Positions 1 through 8,207 of a stretch of DNA of 11,561 bases are shown in pieces; the first letter of the stretch is position 1; every line of letters starts with the position of its first letter. The stretch is from Gamarada debralockiae (taxonomy: Eukaryota; Ascomycota; Leotiomycetes; Helotiales; Hyphodiscaceae), in NCBI GenBank assembly GCA_002803225.1, contig NXFV01001921.1, positions 1 to 11,561 on the forward strand. The letters are read 5' to 3'. Below the pieces are notes generated by a model. That model searched no databases and was not told the DNA's origin. It was given only the letters and a program-made list of their open reading frames with translations. The position numbers and the translations under genes are program-made.

Positions 1-124
1 AGCCTATTGACTCTACTTTGGGAAGGCAAGCTTGAGTTCATATCATACAAGCGCACTAGTACTACAGAACCTCTTTTCAATACAATCACCATTGTCTCCC
101 TCCCCCTATTGCTACTTCTCTAAT

Positions 125-1383
125 ATACTGTAATCCCTCCTGCTGCCCTCCAGCTACCAGTAGCTATTACAACACTACTTTCTAGTGCAGATGAGTCTTC
201 ATACAATGAATTCTTACAAGCAATGCAGCGAAAACACCCACAAGCAGCGATAAGCTACGTGGAAAGCACTTGGTTACTCTGGAAGGAGAAGTTAGTTAAA
301 TGCTAGGTAGACCAAGAGTCTTATTTTGGTATAGTTGTCACATTACCAATTGAGGGTTGCCATAGCACGCTAAAGAGCTATCTATAGCGTGGAAATAGTG
401 ACTTAAAGAGTGTATATGACAAGCTATTACTCTTCTGGGCCAACCAACACACTGTTATTATGGACTCTGCTGCTCAGCAGCAATTACAACCTCGCCATAG
501 TGTCAGAATACCCATTTTTGCTGCAATCAAGTAGCATGTTCATGGATTTGCCTTGCAAAAGATAGTGGTTGAGATGGCAAAGCTACCACCTCAGAATGTG
601 GCACTAGATCTAGGGTGTAGTTGCATAATTCAGCAATCTATGGGCTTGCCTTGCTACCACACAATTTGGGAGAGAAAGAGAGATGGAAGAGTAATCCTTC
701 TATTAGATATACACTGTCACTGGTATTATAATCGTCAGTATTCTGATAATGGGACTTCACCTGTGCCTCATCCTGTCCTTGATCCTGTGAAGGTTAAAGG
801 CAAAGGTCGTCCAAAGGGTGCTCTACGGGGTGCTCGAATAGCAGAATCCAGTACAAAAAGACTGCCCTCTGCCTTTGAATTACAAGGCGAAAGCTCTTTA
901 ATTTTTGGGGCCCTACCCCCTTCCACTGCTCCAGCAGCCCTACCAGCTCAACCAGCCCAACTAGTACCCACTCCACTAGCTTCAAAGTCAATTCCAGTAC
1001 GAAGTCAGCTGTCAACTACTTCAATTGCAATGGCTAGGCTCCGAGCTGGGCATATGGACCTGTACGAACCTGGTACACGAAGGGAGAGGGGTTATATGCA
1101 TGGGGTTTCATCTGTGTTCAAGGATGATTCTACCGACGATGGAGCTGTAATTGCCTTAAGAGTAATGGAGAAGGATGAGCACCTTATAGAGCTAGAAATA
1201 CTTGACTAGGGGATGTTAACGCAATTGCCAATTCAGACAAAGGCACCACTTTCAAAGTCACAAATGACTACTCTGACTACTATAGTGGTTGATACTGGTT
1301 ATGAGTATAATGTCTATACACAGGATGCAGAGTTTGAGTTAGATTCACAGTATATAGATCTTGAAACAATTGAATTTAGTTAG
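125..1383 (+). pseudogene. MULE (Mutator-like) transposase, decayed C-terminal part
   Basis: This is the C-terminal part of a fungal MULE transposase, which in an active element would cut and paste DNA. One frame is readable from about 160. It gives SYNEFLQAMQRKHPQAAISY, then a stretch resembling the family's 'GCHSTLKSYL.RGNSDLKSVYD' region, and then a SWIM-type zinc finger, CSCIIQQSMGLPCYHTIW, at about 622-675 (C-x-C...C-x-H). A basic VKGKGRPKGALRG tail follows. The frame has in-frame TAG stops after LVKC, after KSYL and after AAIK (all before 553), and another at 1207-1209. Beyond that stop the same frame stays open to TAG 1381-1383, so the original protein probably ended there. The stop after LVKC lies where the family usually has Trp (TGG to TAG). 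The left limit is uncertain, and the catalytic DDE part would lie left of the window. The family call is from motif memory and is fairly secure; the element is dead. Confidence 0.8.
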
Positions 1384-1435
1384 CCTGGACTGAAATGAGG
1401 AAGGCACGTGCGGGAAAGGGGTCCGGTACCGCAGT

Positions 1436-1474
1436 TGGTAAGTGGAAATAGCTTAGTGGTAAGTGGAAATAGCT
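1436..1474. repeat. Two tandem 18-bp copies at the right end of the MULE remnant
   Basis: TGGTAAGTGGAAATAGCT occurs identically at 1436-1453 and 1457-1474, a 21-bp period. The second copy ends within a few bases of the point where homology of the broken dehydrogenase resumes (1482). This suggests that the repeats belong to the terminal or subterminal region of the MULE. The matching left end is outside the window, so a terminal inverted repeat cannot be confirmed. Confidence 0.7.
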
Positions 1475-1481
1475 CTGGCCT

Positions 1482-2219
1482 TGCTTTTGTGCATGAGTAG
1501 TCTACGTTTTTGGCGTTGACAGCGAAGCTCGCTAGGCTGGCCATGGTCACGACGTGTCCGTGATTCTTTTGGATCATGGCCGGCAAGAACTCTTTCACGA
1601 CTAGGAAGTGCGAGATGGTGTTGACGTTAAATGTACGTCGGATCATCTCCTCGGATTCTTGCAAGATGGAATTCCATGATGCAACGCCTGCATTGTTGAT
1701 AAGGACACTCGGATCACCGTGCTCAGAGCGGATCTTGGTTGCCACAGCTGCGAGTTCAGCAGAGTTTGTGATATCTGCTTCATAGAAGAAGGCGTTGGAA
1801 GCTATCATTATCAGAAACATTGTTTAGATTCTTTCGGGCGAAACTTACGCAAAGTCTTCGGCGGCTGCGAATCTAAAACGAGCATAGCTCTCGAGCTCTT
1901 TGATAATGCACCAACCAATCTTTCACCTATTCCACTCGAGCCTCCCGTAACGAGAACAACTTCTTCGCCATTCTTCTAAGCATCACTCTTCCAGTTATTC
2001 AGCACTTGGTCAGAGAGATAGTAATTGACGTCTCGCAAAAAACTGACAACAAAGAGAGCTTTGAGCCATGTTAATCCTCGTGACGAGGTTGATGTCCTTT
2101 GGAGGCAGCTGGAAGCAAAGATTGAGCTCCTGCGGGCCATACAGCAGCGTGAGCAGTAACGTTCCCGTGAATAAGGTATTCAGCGTTGTAAGTCGCATGA
2201 AGCCCACCCGATTCTCCAT
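1482..2219 (-). pseudogene. Short-chain dehydrogenase/reductase (retinol dehydrogenase/SDR16C-like), 3'-truncated
   Basis: An NAD(P)-dependent classical SDR of the membrane-anchored retinol dehydrogenase/DHRS type. From ATG 2219 (context aacaATGG) it encodes a hydrophobic N-terminus (LNTLFTGTLLLTLLYG). A frameshift at about 2060-2075 moves it into the frame reading TWLKALFVVSFLRDVNYYL and VLNNWKSDA. TAG at 1978-1976 sits where the family has Trp. The cofactor motif TGGSSGIG follows. A 47-nt intron (1848-1802; donor GTAAGT, acceptor GATAG, CTGAT branch-like site) joins PKTL to PSNAFFYEADIT in frame. The NAG loop (LINNAGV), the serine region (VVTMASLASF) and the catalytic Tyr-x-x-x-Lys (YSCTK) remain. 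Homology stops right after the Lys-Ala at 1482, where the MULE remnant begins. The C-terminal third is missing, so the gene cannot be functional. Confidence 0.82.
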
Positions 2220-2729
2220 TGTTACGAGCTACGGGAAAGAGTTATGTCGAGGAGGAACTGGAGCCTATTAATATTACATCCTCCCTCTGCAATCCCAAGT
2301 GCTGACGGTCTCGTTCTCTCCGCCGGAGAAAAAGGTTACAGTAGTTGACCAAATGCGCAAATGCGACAACTTCTAACACAAGGACCAACAGATAATTGAA
2401 CGAAATACGATATGATGATATAGACAAGCTTAGAACCTATTTTTCTATCAATTCCCCAAGGCCGATCAGATTTTGGACGGTAGTGTTCTAAGAAATAAAG
2501 CCCTCGATACATTGGGTTTTGGTGTTCTCGCGGGCCAATTACGGCAACTTTTTTCTCTTGCTGAGAGCTCGTTCTCTACCCCGCCCCGCAACATTCGCGC
2601 CTCAACGCCAGAGGACCACCAGCGATATAGGTATGAAAAGCACCCGACAGTCGACTGCTCGAGTTGGAATCGAGGCGCTCAATTGACATACATCGATTAA
2701 GCTTGCGGAGCCACAGCCTAATCGGCTGA
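2220..2729. other. Upstream flank of the dehydrogenase remnant, no gene recognised
   Basis: This stretch would have held the promoter and 5' UTR of the - strand dehydrogenase. A 75-codon + frame (2473-2700) and a 61-codon - frame (2427-2242) are open but resemble nothing I recognise. No convincing TATA box or repeat is visible. Confidence 0.5.
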
Positions 2730-3356
2730 CGAGGCATCTCTGGTGTATGCGCAGAGTTTTCACCCCGAGGGCATTGGGCCTTCGTACGAAGCAGCAGTCA
2801 CCCAGAGACCTTATCAACGAAAAATCTCGAAAAATTACCCTCGTACGTCCTTGCCAACGGGACTACGCGCGTCGTCAAGGCCCAAGGGTAGTGCGTCGTT
2901 AAGAAAAGAGGTATAGAGTACCAGCAGCCGTCAACCTCCAGAGTCTATAATGGTCTAACGACTGCTCGGTTTAGAGTGAGAGATGTGTTACCCAAGCCAC
3001 ACCTCGCGGAGCTGGTGCGCCTCGTACGACGAGTCATCGACGGATTACTAGTATTGAGCTGGACACATTGAGGAGCAAGCTTGAAGGAAAGCGGAGGAGC
3101 GGATCCCAGAGGAGCGGATCCCAGAGGAACATATTGGAGAGGTGGCAGGGGCAGGGGATTTCGAAAATGTTCATTGCTTATTGGGAGGAAACGCAAGAGA
3201 CACGCTGCTTGGCTCGGAGTTTGTCTCGAGCAATCCTGCGAGGCTTGGTCGGTCGTACGATGGAGACAGGCTACGATAACGCGAAGGGCTTCAAAACGTG
3301 GCGTAGTACAAAATGGCCGCGACAGTGACACTGTCTGTGTGGCTCGAGTGGGCTGA
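2730..3356 (+). pseudogene. Unassigned near-open reading frame with an ADPRG pentapeptide repeat
   Basis: One + frame runs from just after TGA 2727-2729 to a stop at 3354-3356 with only two internal stops (TAG 2889-2891, TGA 3069-3071) in 209 codons. About ten would be expected by chance, so it may be degraded coding sequence. The frame includes FRVRDVLPKPHLAELVRLVR, then ADPRG-ADPRG encoded by a perfect 15-bp repeat, then a Gly/Arg-rich WRGGRGRGFRKC. A basic Gly/Arg stretch before Cys recalls nucleic-acid-binding or Gag-like proteins, but I cannot complete a CCHC zinc knuckle without assuming frameshifts. A second + frame is open at 3068-3328 over the same DNA. I do not recognise the family. 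Confidence 0.3.
3096..3125 (+). repeat. Tandem 15-bp repeat, two perfect copies
   Basis: GGAGCGGATCCCAGA occurs at 3096-3110 and 3111-3125. Being a multiple of three, it adds one pentapeptide (ADPRG) per copy in the near-open frame around it. Confidence 0.85.
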
Positions 3357-3360
3357 TGCG

Positions 3361-3765
3361 CATGCCGGTCTACATAGAGGGCAAGTGGTCGTACGACTAT
3401 GTTATTGATATAGGCTCATGGAGCAAACTATGAAAGGGGCATAGAAGCAAGGCTTCGTACACCTTGTCTCTCGCAGTCGGCCAAAAGAGGGAGCTTTGGC
3501 AAGAGTCTTGAGGCAGTGAATGCCGAGTTCTCAATCCCACGCTCCTTAATGGCGGTTCTTCGTAGCTTGCAGAATATGTTATTGATGTTTCGTATATCAC
3601 AGGCACAGACCCGTCACACAAGTGTCATCGATTTTTGTCGGCCCCGACATCGTCATTCCATTCATCTCTAGCTTGCTCAATGTTCTATTGATCCCATGGC
3701 TTAGTCTAGAAATTATATGCCTCCTAACAACATATTGAAGAGGCTAAAATGATTTATCTGCCCTC
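3361..3765. other. No gene recognised
   Basis: This is about 400 bp between the unassigned frame and the polyketide synthase remnant. A 74-codon - frame (3621-3397) is open but has no recognisable motif. The part nearest 3766 would be the 3' flank of the polyketide synthase. Confidence 0.5.
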
Positions 3766-4488
3766 TCAAGACGTTTCCATTTCCACCGTCGCCACACAAA
3801 GAGGACTGGTCTCGATAATCCTCTCGGCCAGCGCCGCAATCGACGGGAAACCTAGCAGCACCGGCATGCTGATATTCACCTCCAGATCCTTGGCGAGCCA
3901 GTTCCTGACCTCGACCGATACCAACGAGTCGAACCCGTAGTCCTTGAGCTGCTTCTGCGGATGCAGGTCCTCACGGGGGATCATCATGACCCTGGACAGC
4001 TTTTCCATCAAGCAATCCATCGCGACTGCGGCTATTACCTGTGGGTCTGGGTTTGCGCGGGCCACTGCCAGCCTGCTCCGCACAGGTAGAACCATGCCGC
4101 CCTGTCGCTTAGCAGCCGCAGCCGCCGCAGACGCGTCCACTTGGAACGAGTCCGCGTACAATTTCCGGAGATGGTCGAACTTGGGGCTCGAATAGGAGAG
4201 TCTTCTGCCGACGCGGCAGTGTCGACGATGATCCCCGAAACACATTCAACTTGGTCACCGTTGACGCCCAGATTCGACTGCATGGCGGCGTCGATGAGAC
4301 GGAGCACGTTTTGCTCGTTGAGGTGGAAGCCCGCGTGGCTGCTCAGAATTCGTCGCTGCAGCTCCTCACTCTGGTAGCTCACCTAGCCGATTTCCGACAC
4401 GACGCCAAATATCGATCACGCTTGCTGGTAGACCACGCTCGCGAAGATGATGCGCGAAGCCGTCGAGGAAGGTGCTGGTCGCTGCGTA
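3766..4488 (-). pseudogene. Highly reducing polyketide synthase, 3' fragment (KR C-terminus and ACP)
   Basis: This is the last ~240 codons of an iterative type I PKS. Reading begins at the ketoreductase motif YAATSTFLDGFAHHLRERG, with the family's usual Asn after YAA replaced, and continues to LPASVIDI. A one-base shift at 4404-4410 then gives GVVSEIG, followed by TAG at 4385-4383 where Tyr is expected, then SYQSEELQRR and SHAGFHLNEQNVLRLIDAAM. A second shift at about 4185-4205 leads to SSPKFDHLRKLYADSF and an Ala-rich linker. The acyl carrier protein follows, with the phosphopantetheine motif DYGFDSLVSVEVRNWL; its Ser codon is at 3927-3925. It ends ...VEMETS at TGA 3768-3766, plausibly the native stop. 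All upstream domains (KS, AT, DH, ER) are absent. Composition changes sharply from GC-rich to AT-rich at 4490, where MULE sequence starts. Confidence 0.87.
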
Positions 4489-4494
4489 GGCTCT

Positions 4495-4880
4495 TTACTT
4501 GATATGCCTGTCAGTAGTTAATATAGTTACTAAATTGTAGGCGTTCATTTAATCGAATTTGTGCTAGTGTAATGTCTCAATTATCAATAACAGAGGCCCG
4601 ATAGTGATCTCTAAGATACTACATTAAATGAGAGGGCTTTGAATTATAATGAGCAGTAGGCATACAAGAATGCAGGTCGAGCTTTGTAATGGAGGCTCCC
4701 ATCTTTCTTTGATTTAGATGCTCGAATTCGGAATTTGCACTCAAAATCGCGATATATAAGTATATAGCGGATTTTATCTAACTTGTATACTCTATATGAT
4801 TTGCCTTCATCAAGTACATGACAACTAATAGCTTCGCGGGGAGCCTTGATCGAGGGGAACTTATCGCCGATGCTGACCAA
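4495..4880 (-). pseudogene. MULE transposase, N-terminal DNA-binding fragment
   Basis: This is the N-terminal FAR1/FLYWCH-like zinc-binding part of a fungal MULE transposase. The first frame reads SIGDKFPSIKAPREAISC, then SYRVYKLDKIRYILIYRD and CKFRIRASKSKK. A one-base shift at about 4690 moves into a second frame reading SITKLDLHSCMPTAHYN, YRASVIDN and AQIRLNERLQFSNYINY, then QAYQVK. That frame carries in-frame stops at 4621-4619, 4579-4577 and 4513-4511, all in one register, which supports it as former coding sequence. It ends abruptly at about 4490, joined to the polyketide synthase fragment on the same strand. The catalytic domain and C-terminus are missing. I see no clear start codon; ATG in another frame at about 4927 may mark a further shift. 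It is probably a different copy from the C-terminal fragment at the left edge. Confidence 0.75.
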
Positions 4881-4929
4881 GGTTGCGATAATGAAAGAAG
4901 ATGAGATATAGTAGGAATTATCATAATAA

Positions 4930-6025
4930 ATCTATTGTGGAGGGCAAGGGCAAGCATGGCTAGCGTCAGAGAAGTGGCGGTGAGGGGCTCAATTGGCAGG
5001 GTGGCATACGAGATATTAATATTAGTATGGGTGTCACGCCAGTAATTTGCCATTAATGTTATCGCCTTGGCCGATGGCAGTACTGGTGTCTGACGATGAT
5101 GTTTCATAGAATAACCCGTCCCGCAGGCGTAGGACTGTTCGGACTTCTTCCAAATCCATTCAATCTTATCTCGGAGTCGGGAAATGGCCAGCTCGATCAA
5201 TTCCACAGATTTCGAATAATCTTTCGAGTTTCGGTCTCGTTGACATTGTCTAACGAGTGCTGCTTGAATTGCTCCCATGCCTTAACGGTTGTTTCCAGCG
5301 TCTCTCCAAACAGCTGATACGCATCTCATGCCCAGAAGTAGGTACGAAGCGTTGATATCTTGAGATCCTTGGCGATGCGGGACAAATCTAGTTACGCTCT
5401 TGGCCAGCAAATCATTGGAGGTTGCAGAGCAGTGATTGGTTGGCATTGCATACCTAAGTTGTTGATTTGGTGGAAACGACAGCTTCTTCAGACGCTATCT
5501 GAGCATCAACTGCAGTTATCGCATTTTGCCATGGGGATTCCAACGTAATTAATCGCCATAGAAATCCACGAGAAAAACATAGTCGATGAAGTTCATGTGG
5601 GACTACCGGCAAAGGTTCTAAAATCGCTGGATTTGGGGCCAGTAAAGTACTTTTCGCCAAGTTGATAGCACATAGAGATGTTGTGACCATGTCCCGTCAA
5701 GATGAAACTCATATGTTCTTTATATATGTGGCAACTACAGGTATTATTATCGGGTCCGTCATTGAACCATGAGAACTTTCGGAGCTTGCGGACGTCAGCG
5801 TGGGCCAAATGGGTTTCCAAGGGATCTTTTGTGATATAATAGAAGGTAAAGTGATATTCGAAGATATTGTTGTAAGTCTGTCTCAAAATCGCAAGCCAGC
5901 ACTCTCCTGAGGTGGGTTATCGATTTCGCACCTCGCTCCTGATACTCTGCATAGATACTTTTCCGAAGTTCGAGGTCAGGTAACGCTCAAGGAAAGGTGA
6001 GATTCTTGAGACAAAGCTCCTAATA
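4930..6025 (-). pseudogene. Heavily frameshifted gene, possibly CorA-like membrane protein
   Basis: Protein-like segments follow each other on the - strand in shifting frames. In order they include LRKSIYAEYQERGAKSITHL and DFETDLQQYLRISLYLLLYH (about 5970-5830), then RKLRKFSWFNDGPDNNTCSC and SFILTGHGHNISMCYQLGEK (5800-5640). Next come NFIDYVFLVDFYGD and RLKKLSFPPNQQLRYAMPTN, DLSRIAKDLKISTLRTYFWA, DAYQLFGETLETTVKAWEQF, ELIELAISRLRDKIE, and finally EVRTVLRLRDGLFYETSSS. The last helix-rich part, 'LRLRDGLF' followed by a short linker and a hydrophobic stretch (LTATSLTLAMLALAL), resembles the end of fungal CorA-like Mg2+ transporter proteins. I do not see a GMN signature, so this name is a weak inference. 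At least four frameshifts and several in-frame stops make it non-functional. Both limits are approximate. Confidence 0.45.
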
Positions 6026-6317
6026 TGGTGTCAGACTCTGTTTTCTCTTCATAATTTTTTTCCCTTCATATTAGCATACTCGGAAGATAACCTACTTCGG
6101 TGTAAACGCTAGAAGAATTGTTGCTACAACAGGAGAAATGTCCACTATGATGCACAACAAACGTGAAGGTAGACGTTTTCCAACCCTCTTAGATTCCTCG
6201 GGATTATCCACCACCAGCCGCCTTTTAACAATGTCCCACACTCTCTTGCGCTATGATCTCCTTCTCTCTCTTTCTTTGGCGTAGGGTGTTTCGGAGCTCC
6301 ATTGCTCGACAAATTCC

Positions 6318-7335
6318 CTAGTCGGGAAAAGAGGAATCGTAGTAAACTAGCGAGCATGTCTTTTCGGAGGATTTAATCTTGGCAAGAAATTTTGACGTGT
6401 TTGGGCACGCCACTTCACGTTGCCATGTTGTCCATAATTGTTCCACTGAAAGGATGTCGTAGAGGCTTCTGTCGTCATCTAGAGGCCAATTGTCCAAAGG
6501 ATCCCACTTAAGAATTTCGTTATACCACTTTCGCCTTATTTCCCTTTTCTTTCGTGGATACCTTGAAACTGAGCGTACTTCGGGTCTAGTAGCAGTTGCA
6601 TTTCTCTGTGTTCGCGTACAGTAGAACCTTGATATAAAAACCCTTTATATAAGAATACCTAACAGATAAGAATTAAGTGAGAGGTCCATTTTTTCCTAGT
6701 TGTGCAAATAAGAATACCTTTGTGATAAGAATATTCTTAATGAATCAGGTCCCGAACCTTACAAGCCTTGTATTTTGTCCTTAATATAAGAATATAAGCC
6801 TATAATTATAGTAACTGATAGCCTAGAGTTCTAATTTAATAATAAAAAGATTAGAACTTAATTAATTGCCTGAAATTATATTATTGGAGTTGTTATAGCA
6901 CTAGAGTGCCTGTAATTATAGCGGCTGATAGGCTATTGCCTCCCTTGATTTTTAGGTCTTGGCACTTTCATATGAGAATGCCTCGCTATATTCTTATGAT
7001 TTCAGGGTCCCGATGATATTCTTATATCGAGGTTCTACTGTAATTCCAAAAGGTGATGTCCTTATTTGGTTATAATTTGCAGGTGATTGTCTTTGCTGTT
7101 CGACAAGACATTCAAGGGCGAAAAATACCCGGGAGATGTCCTGCGAACCCCGCCTAGGTTGTCGAGGTACAGTCCCTGTCGTCGGCATGGTGGCTATCCC
7201 GTAATGCCAAACTCGTGTACGATGGCTTCGACATGATGGATGAAGGAAAGCAGATATAATATTATTTTTTTGGAGCCGTACAAGATAATTTTGAGATTGT
7301 GTATGCAAAAAGGGGAAAACCGACGAGACAATCAT
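6318..7335 (-). pseudogene. Unrecognised reading frame split by a MITE insertion
   Basis: The right part reads from a possible ATG at 7335 (or ATG 7188, which starts MPTTGTVPRQPRRG) to ...NQIRTSPFGI at the MITE boundary. The frame is open back to 7386. The left part, from 6617 to TAG 6320-6318, reads TRTQRNATATRPEVRS, YPRKKREIRRKWYNEILKWD, DDDRSLYDILSVEQLWTTWQ and so on. The two parts are in the same register once the 422-bp MITE and one TA copy (424 bp) are removed, giving about 197 codons from 7335. In the present sequence translation runs into the MITE and stops at 6996-6994, adding 15 foreign residues. I recognise no domain; the middle is basic (PRKKREIRRK) and the second half is rich in Trp and Asp. 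The true start and any introns are unknown. Confidence 0.5.
6619..7040. mobile_element. 422-bp MITE with pogo/Tc1-mariner-type ends and TA duplication
   Basis: The left end CAGTAGAACCTTGATATAA (6619) and the inverted right end, CAGTAGAACCTCGATATAA when reverse complemented (ending 7040), match over 19 bp with one C/T difference. TA flanks both sides (6617-6618 and 7041-7042), the target duplication typical of the Tc1/mariner superfamily. The CAGTAGAACCTCGATATAA type of end recalls pogo/Fot-like elements. There is no open frame of useful length inside, so it would need a transposase from elsewhere. The 9-mer ATAAGAATA (or its complement) recurs at 6649, 6708, 6725, 6786, 6989 and 7017, with a one-base variant at 6666. 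An imperfect 23-bp direct repeat lies at 6799-6821 and 6909-6931. It is AT-rich compared with its flanks. Confidence 0.88.
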
Positions 7336-7389
7336 TGATTGGTCATGGGCTGCCAAGCATGCTCCAAGAGTGGCATTCAAGCCCACCTA

Positions 7390-8199
7390 TGAGTCCAACC
7401 AATAGCATCGCATTAGGTCTACCCTTCTCTCAAAACAACTAAGATAACTGGAGCAAATGCTCTCCGCTTCAGGCGCCTATCCGGTCTTGGCAGCTCAGCC
7501 GTGGGGTGCGTTCCACGACTCATACTGCTTCAGCAAATATTTTCGTACTTGCAGCGAGCAGCGGAGAGCTCTTGGCGTTTTGCCTCAACAACAACGATCG
7601 ACTGCAGAAACAGCCTAGTGGTCGCTATCCGTTACCCCCCCGGCTGGGAGTGCAATAGTACGAGCATTATTAACGATCTTCATTGGGATAGGCAGCCTTC
7701 CTCGACCCGCTTATAACAGAATGGTTGATAAGTATGTCTCTTAGTTACGGATTCAAGCACGGCGGGATACTTAGTGATGGACAACCGAAAAGCTGGGAGA
7801 CATTTACTCTGCATTAACCAACTGACTGCATCCTGCAATGGTGTGCCTTACAGGGGATAGGATTTGAGGCGGGAAATCGGTTATCGAGTAACCCCTCAGT
7901 GCTAGATTGTTCTAGAGGGGGATAGGAGGTTCTAAGAAATATTACTTACCTACGTCATATGTTCATTTTCCGCCCCTTACTTGGTACTTGTGCCCCGCCC
8001 ATTTGTAACAACAGTTCTTTCGAGGTGTCAGATGCATATTACTTACCCTCGTGTGTGGTGGATGTGGTACCCGAAGTTCGAAAGTTCGGCGATTAAAATT
8101 GATGCCCTCTTGTCACGAGACGACCTAGAAAAATTGCTGACAAAAGTTGATCAGAATGCCCGGCCCATATTTGTAAGCTCAAGGGTTGAAGATGAAGCC
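7390..8199. other. No gene recognised upstream of the reductase
   Basis: Open + frames at 7501-7716 and 7981-8211 have no family resemblance that I can see. The second has no ATG at its start, and it ends before the reductase start in a different frame. The stretch probably holds upstream regulatory DNA of the reductase gene and of the - strand frame that the MITE splits. Confidence 0.5.
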
Positions 8200-8207
8200 T
8201 ATAAAAA
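8200..8207 (+). promoter_or_regulatory. TATA-like box of the reductase gene
   Basis: TATAAAAA lies 55-62 bp before the ATG at 8262, a suitable distance for a short 5' leader. This is a sequence match only; such boxes also occur by chance in AT-rich DNA. Confidence 0.4.

Noticed and set aside
794..1015. 73-codon - frame opposite the MULE transposase
   Set aside because: It is a shadow of the transposase C-terminal tail, without independent motifs.
3140..3200. CCHC zinc knuckle of a retrotransposon Gag
   Set aside because: A C-x2-C-x4-H-x4-C pattern appears only if a base is dropped and two residues are changed, so I left the frame unassigned.
1..4880. The two MULE fragments as halves of one element separated by an inversion
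   Set aside because: The middle of the transposase is absent, the left fragment continues past the window edge, and nothing else links them. Two separate copies is the simpler reading.
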